Source of the DNA: UBA10210 sp964408425
GTDB taxonomy: Archaea > Micrarchaeota > Micrarchaeia > Norongarragalinales > Norongarragalinaceae
Direction: 5' to 3'
Assembly: GCA_964408425.1 (NCBI GenBank)
Contig: CAYOZI010000029.1
Location: 1 to 10,052 of the forward strand
DNA: 10,052 nt
Positions within the stretch are counted from its first letter, which is position 1. Each line of letters starts with the position of its first letter. Below, piece by piece: positions 6,903-10,052 of the stretch. Made by a program: the position numbers and the translations under genes. The notes beneath the pieces are model-generated. The model worked only from the letters and a program-made list of their open reading frames with translations, was not told the origin of the DNA and did not search any database.

Positions 6903-6945
6903 ACCTCGGGGCGTTTTATTTCATATACGGCGTAAGGCGGTTTTT

Positions 6946-8040
6946 GTGGCTCAACTTGATTTTGAAAAAGCGTTTGGAAACAAGCATTCTATTGAACTGA
7001 CTTCCGGCAAGCCTTTGTCCAAGGATGATCAGGAGCTGATGGCTTTTTTGGAAGAGAGCATTCCGAAAATAGCCGTCATTGGAACGGGCGGAAGCGGAAG
7101 CAATACCATCAGCCGTTTGGCGGAATTGGGGGTTGCTGGGGCGAAGGTTATAGCGATGAATACGGACGCCCAGCATTTGATGATGATCAAGGCCGAGAAG
7201 AAGGTTTTGCTCGGCAGGATGAAAACGAAGGGCAGGGGCGCGGGCAGCAATCCCGAAGTGGGAGAAGCCGCAGCTCTAGAGGCAAAGCCTGATATCGAAA
7301 AGGTTTTGGAAGGTTACGATCTGGTTTTCGTCACTTGCGGGATGGGCGGTGGAACGGGAACCGGAAGCGCGCACGTTATCGCGAATGTCGCCAAGGCGAG
7401 AGGGGCGTTGGTCATTGCTGTTGTTACGCTTCCATTCACGTCCGAAGGGACGAAGAGAATGAGAAACGCGATGGTGGGATTGGAAAAACTGAAGAAAGAG
7501 GCCGATACGACCATCGTCATTCCGAACGACAAGCTGTTGTATTTTGTTGCTGATCTTCCGTTAAACTCGGCTTTCAAGACGAGCGACATGGTTTTGGCGA
7601 ATTCGGTGAAAGGGATAGCGGAATTGATTACGAAGCCGGGGCTCGTGAACCTGGATTTTGCGGATGTCCGCACGATTTTGGAAAAGAGCGGGAGTGCGAT
7701 GATCGGATTGGGAGAGGTTTCAACCGCCGACCAGAGGGATAAGGTGCTGGTTGCGGCGGAGAAAGCGTTGAGCTCGCCATTGCTGGATTTGGACATCGCG
7801 CAAGCCGACAAGGTTTTGGTGAATATAACGGGCGGGAGCGACATGACTCTCGGGGAAGCGGAAGCGGCAGTCCAGTCAATTGCGGCTAAAGTCGCCAAGG
7901 ACGCGCATATTATTTGGGGCGCTGCCGTGGACAATGCGATGCAAACTGCCAACGTTCGCGTTCTGGCTGTTTTGGCGGGAATAAAAGAGGATTCTCCCCG
8001 GGGTGAGGGGCAGGAACCCATAGACTTGGATTTCATTTGA
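6946..8040 (+). CDS. ftsZ: Cell division GTPase FtsZ (FtsZ1-like)
   Basis: FtsZ is a tubulin-fold GTPase that polymerises into the division ring at midcell. The 364-aa product has a short N-terminal extension (1-40), the nucleotide loop KIAVIGTGGSGSNTISRL (41-58), MNTDAQHL (71-78), the tubulin signature GMGGGTGTGSAH (132-143), TLPFTSEGTKR (161-171) and the T7 catalytic loop GLVNLDFADVRTIL (232-245), whose Asp completes the GTPase site of the next subunit. The C-terminal tail is short: about 18 residues after the core, ending in PIDLDFI, a plausible partner-binding peptide. The GTG start at 6946 is preceded 5 nt upstream by AAGGCGG. Position directly before secE-spt5-rpl11 is the location of ftsZ1 in methanogens, which is why I lean to FtsZ1, though the subfamily is not proven. 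It probably opens the operon and would tie division to secretion and ribosome synthesis. Confidence 0.96.
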   Translation: MAQLDFEKAFGNKHSIELTSGKPLSKDDQELMAFLEESIPKIAVIGTGGSGSNTISRLAELGVAGAKVIAMNTDAQHLMMIKAEKKVLLGRMKTKGRGAGSNPEVGEAAALEAKPDIEKVLEGYDLVFVTCGMGGGTGTGSAHVIANVAKARGALVIAVVTLPFTSEGTKRMRNAMVGLEKLKKEADTTIVIPNDKLLYFVADLPLNSAFKTSDMVLANSVKGIAELITKPGLVNLDFADVRTILEKSGSAMIGLGEVSTADQRDKVLVAAEKALSSPLLDLDIAQADKVLVNITGGSDMTLGEAEAAVQSIAAKVAKDAHIIWGAAVDNAMQTANVRVLAVLAGIKEDSPRGEGQEPIDLDFI

Positions 8041-8050
8041 GTGGATAAAA

Positions 8051-8224
8051 ATGGCTTTGGAGTTTTTGAATTCTTTCGTGGAACAATCGCAGAGGGTGAT
8101 AAGCATCACTTACAAGCCCAAGGAAGCCGAGTACAGGCAAATGGCTTTCACGACCGCGATAGGGATGGCGCTGGTGGGAATAATCGGCTTCGTGATTTCC
8201 CTCGCAGCTTCTTTCCTGAGATGA
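8051..8224 (+). CDS. secE: Preprotein translocase subunit SecE (Sec61 gamma)
   Basis: This 57-aa protein is too short for many ORF callers but typical for the archaeal/eukaryotic gamma subunit, which clamps the two halves of SecY in the membrane translocon. It has an amphipathic cytoplasmic helix (about residues 3-20, with QSQRVISITYKPKEAEYRQM spanning the conserved hinge, residues 12-31). A single transmembrane helix follows at about 33-55 (IGMALVGIIGFVISLAASF), ending in Leu-Arg. The hinge KPKEAEY corresponds to the family's KPT-x-x-EY-type motif. The ATG at 8051 lies 10 nt after the ftsZ stop, and GAGTGG (8039-8044) can serve as the ribosome site. The neighbour Spt5 is its standard partner in the archaeal cluster. 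A longer open frame overlaps it in another phase but has no protein-like features. Confidence 0.93.
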   Translation: MALEFLNSFVEQSQRVISITYKPKEAEYRQMAFTTAIGMALVGIIGFVISLAASFLR

Positions 8225-8264
8225 GTTGCGTTTTTAGAAAAATTCTTTGTGTGGGTTGAAAAAA

Positions 8265-8702
8265 ATGTTGTTTGCATACAGGGTTACTGCCGGCCAAGAG
8301 AGCATCGTTGCGGATTTGCTTTCCGAAAAAGTGCGAAAATCGAATGCTCCGGTCAATGCCATAATCGTTTCTCCCAAGCTGAAGGGGTATTTGATGGTTG
8401 AAAGCCAGGATGAGAGCGAGGCGAAAAAACTGGTTTCGGGAGTTCCTCACGTGAAAGGCGTTCTGCCTCGGAGCATAGAGCTGAAGGAGATTAAAGAGTT
8501 GCTGGAAAGCAAGCCCGCAGAAATCACCCTGGAGAAAGGCCAGATGGTTGAAATCACTTCGGGTCCTTTCAAGGGGGAGAAGGCGAAAATAGTCCGCATT
8601 GACGAGGCGAAGGAAGACGTTACGGTTGAATTGGTTGAGGTTGCCGTTCCGATTCCCGTTACTATCAAGCTCGACACTATCAAGGTTTTAAACAAAAAAT
8701 AA
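8265..8702 (+). CDS. spt5: Transcription elongation factor Spt5 (NusG family)
   Basis: Spt5 binds the RNA polymerase clamp, bridges the cleft to raise processivity, and through its KOW domain can link transcription to the ribosome; its usual partner is Spt4. From the ATG at 8265 the protein is 145 aa, the normal archaeal size. Residues 2 to about 75 are the NGN domain (MLFAYRVTAGQES; AIIVSPKLKGYLMVES; VPHVKGVLPRS). Residues of about 88-142 are the KOW domain, with the hallmark KGQMVEITSGPFKGEKAKI (91-109). A TTG at 8247 would add six residues, but MLFAYRVTAGQE is the natural family start, so the ATG is chosen. The 40-nt gap from secE contains GTGGGTTG (8251-8258) as a weak ribosome site and an AT-rich stretch that might allow internal initiation. 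It belongs to the ftsZ-rpl11 operon. Confidence 0.95.
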   Translation: MLFAYRVTAGQESIVADLLSEKVRKSNAPVNAIIVSPKLKGYLMVESQDESEAKKLVSGVPHVKGVLPRSIELKEIKELLESKPAEITLEKGQMVEITSGPFKGEKAKIVRIDEAKEDVTVELVEVAVPIPVTIKLDTIKVLNKK

Positions 8703-8732
8703 TTCCGTTTTAAAAAAAGGTGGTTTTGTAAA

Positions 8733-9227
8733 ATGGCTAAGACGACTCTTCCAGCTATGGTTGAAGGGGGAAAGGCTACGCCCGCGCCCCCGTTGGGGCC
8801 AGCGCTAGCGCCTTCGGGGTTGAACGTGGTTCAGGTTATCGCCGCCATAAACGAGAAGACGAAGGATTTCGTGGGAATGCAGGTTCCGATAAAGGTTATT
8901 TTCGAAAAGGGGGTTAAGGAGTTCGAGATCGAAGTTGGAACTCCGCCTGCCAGCGCTTTGATCAAAAAGGAATTGGGTTTGAAGGAGCCGGTGAAGGAAG
9001 AGGCTGGCGTGAAGGGGAAGAAGACGATTGGAAACGTTTCTCTCTCGCAATTGGTTAAAATCGCCGGAATGAAGAAGGACGCTTCGCTGGCGACTTCCCT
9101 GAAAACGCAGGTCAAGGAACTGGCGGGAACGTGCTTGAGCTTGGGCGTGACGATCGAAGGGAAAAACCCGAGGGAGTTCATAAGGGAAGTGGGCGAGGGG
9201 AAGTTCGACTCCCAGCTTGCAGGCTGA
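8733..9227 (+). CDS. rpl11: Large-subunit ribosomal protein uL11
   Basis: uL11 forms the base of the ribosomal stalk with 23S rRNA and takes part in activation of translational GTPases. The 164-aa product is of archaeal length. Residues 1-70 are the N-terminal factor-facing domain with the proline-rich PPLGPALAPSGLN (19-31); the usual Gly after PPLGPAL is Ala26 here. Residues of about 72-145 are the RNA-binding domain (TPPASALIKKELGL; KTIGNVSLSQLVKIA; KELAGTCLSLGVTIEG). The archaeal C-terminal extension NPREFIREVGEGKFDSQLAG follows (145-164). The ATG at 8733 is preceded by a good GGTGG ribosome site (8719-8723), 9 nt away. A TTTTAAAAAAA run (8708-8718) sits in the 30-nt gap after spt5. Unlike many archaea, the next gene is not uL1. 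Confidence 0.97.
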   Translation: MAKTTLPAMVEGGKATPAPPLGPALAPSGLNVVQVIAAINEKTKDFVGMQVPIKVIFEKGVKEFEIEVGTPPASALIKKELGLKEPVKEEAGVKGKKTIGNVSLSQLVKIAGMKKDASLATSLKTQVKELAGTCLSLGVTIEGKNPREFIREVGEGKFDSQLAG

Positions 9228-9237
9228 GTTTCCTATC

Positions 9238-9268
9238 TCTTTTTATTTTCTTTTTCTCCTTGTTTTTT
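9238..9268 (+). terminator. Pyrimidine-rich tract after rpl11: likely terminator, possible promoter
   Basis: The 42-nt gap between the rpl11 stop and the next GTG is almost entirely T and C, with runs T5 (9240-9244), T4, T5 and T6 (9263-9268) and no hairpin. Archaeal RNA polymerase terminates efficiently on such non-template T tracts, so this probably ends the ftsZ-secE-spt5-rpl11 message. The part TTTTTATTTTC (9240-9250) is centred 25 nt before the GTG at 9270, exactly where a TATA box would stand for a leaderless transcript, so it could double as a promoter. Confidence 0.55.
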
Positions 9269-9269
9269 C

Positions 9270-9935
9270 GTGGATTCTTCCTTGTTCGGCGAGAAGGCGG
9301 CTCAAGCCGCCGTGAATCTTTTGATAGAGCGCGGCTTGGTTCAAAAACAACATTCGAAAGACGCCTGGCGGATTTTGACCGACTTGGAAAACTCGGGCTT
9401 GGATTCGAAAGCATTGGTGTCCCACATTGCGGATGGACGCCTTTCTTTCGACCGTTGGCAGGTCCACCAGAAAATACGCGGGAAGAAGGATTTGCACCCG
9501 ATTTTGAAAAAGCTCGAGCGGATTGTTTTACTGGGGCACCAGGAGTCGTTCAGGCGGGCTACTTACTTGGCCGGAGGGGAGGGACGTACCAAGTACTCCC
9601 GCGTGAGGGAAGCGGCCATGGAACGGGTTAAGGAACTCGTGTCTGGATTGCCGGAATCGTCCCCGCCTTACCTATCTCCGCATTTCAGCTGGCTGAAAAA
9701 CTGCTTGCGGAGCGAGCGGGTGTTGCATTCTTTTTACTTTGGCTTGGGCTTGACGCCGGCGGAGGTTTTCGAAGGAGGGCTGACGGACCCGTCGCGCGTT
9801 GAAAACCGGATTCTGGAGGAAAAAGGGCGTTTCGACAAAAGGGCGTTCAAGCGCGCTTTGATTAAGGTGAACGACGAGCGTGATATTCCGTCGTGGCTTG
9901 CGCGGGAAGCCAGGGTTAAGATAAGGAAATTGTGA
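9270..9935 (+). CDS. Unknown basic protein downstream of rpl11
   Basis: I do not recognise a family. The 221-aa product is rich in Arg and Lys, with no signal peptide or membrane helix, and looks mostly helical. Residues 8-60 (EKAAQAAVNLLIERGLVQKQ, then HSKDAWRILTDLENSGLDSK and a helix) look like repeated small helix-turn-helix units. A basic middle (RGKKDLHPILKKLERIVLLG, 70-89; SFRRATYLAGGEGRTKYSRV, 93-112) suggests nucleic-acid binding. The C-terminal part (FYFGLGLTPAEVFEGG, 155-170; KRAFKRALIKVNDERD, 190-205) is again helical and charged. The GTG at 9270 has no Shine-Dalgarno in the T-rich stretch before it, so translation may be leaderless; a TTG at 9282 is the only near alternative. It occupies the place where uL1 often follows uL11 in archaea, but shows no uL1 features. 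A nucleic-acid-related role is a guess from composition. Confidence 0.75.
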   Translation: MDSSLFGEKAAQAAVNLLIERGLVQKQHSKDAWRILTDLENSGLDSKALVSHIADGRLSFDRWQVHQKIRGKKDLHPILKKLERIVLLGHQESFRRATYLAGGEGRTKYSRVREAAMERVKELVSGLPESSPPYLSPHFSWLKNCLRSERVLHSFYFGLGLTPAEVFEGGLTDPSRVENRILEEKGRFDKRAFKRALIKVNDERDIPSWLAREARVKIRKL

Positions 9936-9948
9936 GAGGTGCGTTTTA

Positions 9949-10052
9949 ATGGCGTCTTTGGAAGCGTTGGAGCGTTTGAAACAACAGGTTGATTCGCTCG
10001 TGGCGAAAGAGAAGAAAGAACTTTCCTCTAGGCAAAAGCAATTGACTCTCTC
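9949..10052 (+). CDS. Start of an unknown coiled-coil protein, cut by the window end
   Basis: An ATG at 9949 is preceded by a good ribosome site GAGGTG (9936-9941), and the start is 13 nt after the previous stop, so the gene is probably co-transcribed with the gene at 9270. The 34 complete codons in the window encode MASLEALERLKQQVDSLVAK followed by EKKELSSRQKQLTL. This is a strongly amphipathic, charged helix with leucine or valine at heptad-like spacing (L4, L7, L10, V14, L18), as in a coiled coil. There is no hydrophobic signal and nothing diagnostic of a family. It does not look like the N-terminus of uL1, uL10 or P1/L12, the usual next genes in this archaeal cluster. Confidence 0.65.
   Translation, partial: MASLEALERLKQQVDSLVAKEKKELSSRQKQLTL

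Noticed and set aside
7314..8036. Minus-strand open frame of 240 codons
   Set aside because: It is antisense to ftsZ; the sense frame carries all tubulin/FtsZ signatures.
8231..8242. TTTTTAGAAAAA as a hairpin between secE and spt5
   Set aside because: The loop would be only 2 nt and the stem is A/T only, so a stable structure is unlikely; it is more likely AT-rich spacer.
8041..8259. Plus-strand open frame of 72 codons between ftsZ and spt5
   Set aside because: It overlaps the secE gene in another phase and lacks the membrane helix; the 57-aa secE frame is the real gene.
1..10052. CRISPR arrays, insertion sequences, tRNA or rRNA genes, toxin-antitoxin or defence genes
   Set aside because: I looked for regular repeats, terminal inverted repeats, cloverleaf-like or TTCRANY patterns in the intergenic gaps, and defence-type motifs, and saw none. 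The gaps are too short for RNA genes except 6794-6945, which shows no tRNA shape.

Overview
The window comes from an archaeon. The evidence is a eukaryote-like Sec61-gamma/SecE, a short NGN-KOW Spt5, an archaeal-type PheS (491 aa) and PheT (540 aa), a type III AMP phosphorylase, and the gene order ftsZ-secE-spt5-rpl11, which is the order known from methanogens such as Methanocaldococcus. Genes are tightly packed with short intergenic gaps and several GTG or TTG starts. The several compact proteins with no recognisable family would fit a DPANN-type lineage such as Diapherotrites or Micrarchaeota. That placement is inference; nothing in the window (for example no rRNA gene) settles it.

Layout. 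(1) 2-340, plus strand: C-terminal end of RNase Z, closed by a hairpin plus T-run terminator (340-370). (2) 406-4466, plus strand: an apparent four-gene operon made of a membrane-anchored cysteine protein of unknown role, pheS, a small GNAT-like protein, and pheT. Spacings are 7 nt, a 4-nt overlap and 2 nt. (3) 4470-6793, minus strand: AMP phosphorylase followed by a 273-aa unknown gene, joined by a one-base stop/start overlap. The unknown gene converges on pheT with only 3 nt between the stop codons. (4) 6794-6945: the only sizeable intergenic region, about 150 nt, divergent between AMP phosphorylase and ftsZ. It carries AT-rich TATA candidates in both directions and an inverted repeat. (5) 6946-9227, plus strand: ftsZ, secE, spt5 and rpl11, covering cell division, secretion, transcription elongation and ribosome function. 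(6) 9228-9269: a pyrimidine-rich tract that looks like a terminator and may also be the promoter of the next gene. (7) 9270-10052: a basic unknown protein and the start of a coiled-coil protein cut by the window end. They sit where ribosomal protein uL1 usually follows uL11.

Most of the window is housekeeping. PheS and PheT form the phenylalanyl-tRNA synthetase heterotetramer. RNase Z matures tRNA 3' ends. AMP phosphorylase feeds AMP into ribose-1,5-bisphosphate for archaeal nucleoside degradation. No mobile element, CRISPR array, tRNA or rRNA was seen. The parts most likely to be undescribed are the unrecognised proteins embedded in these operons: the GNAT-like ORF between pheS and pheT, the partner of AMP phosphorylase, the Cys/sequon-bearing anchored protein, and the pair after rpl11.
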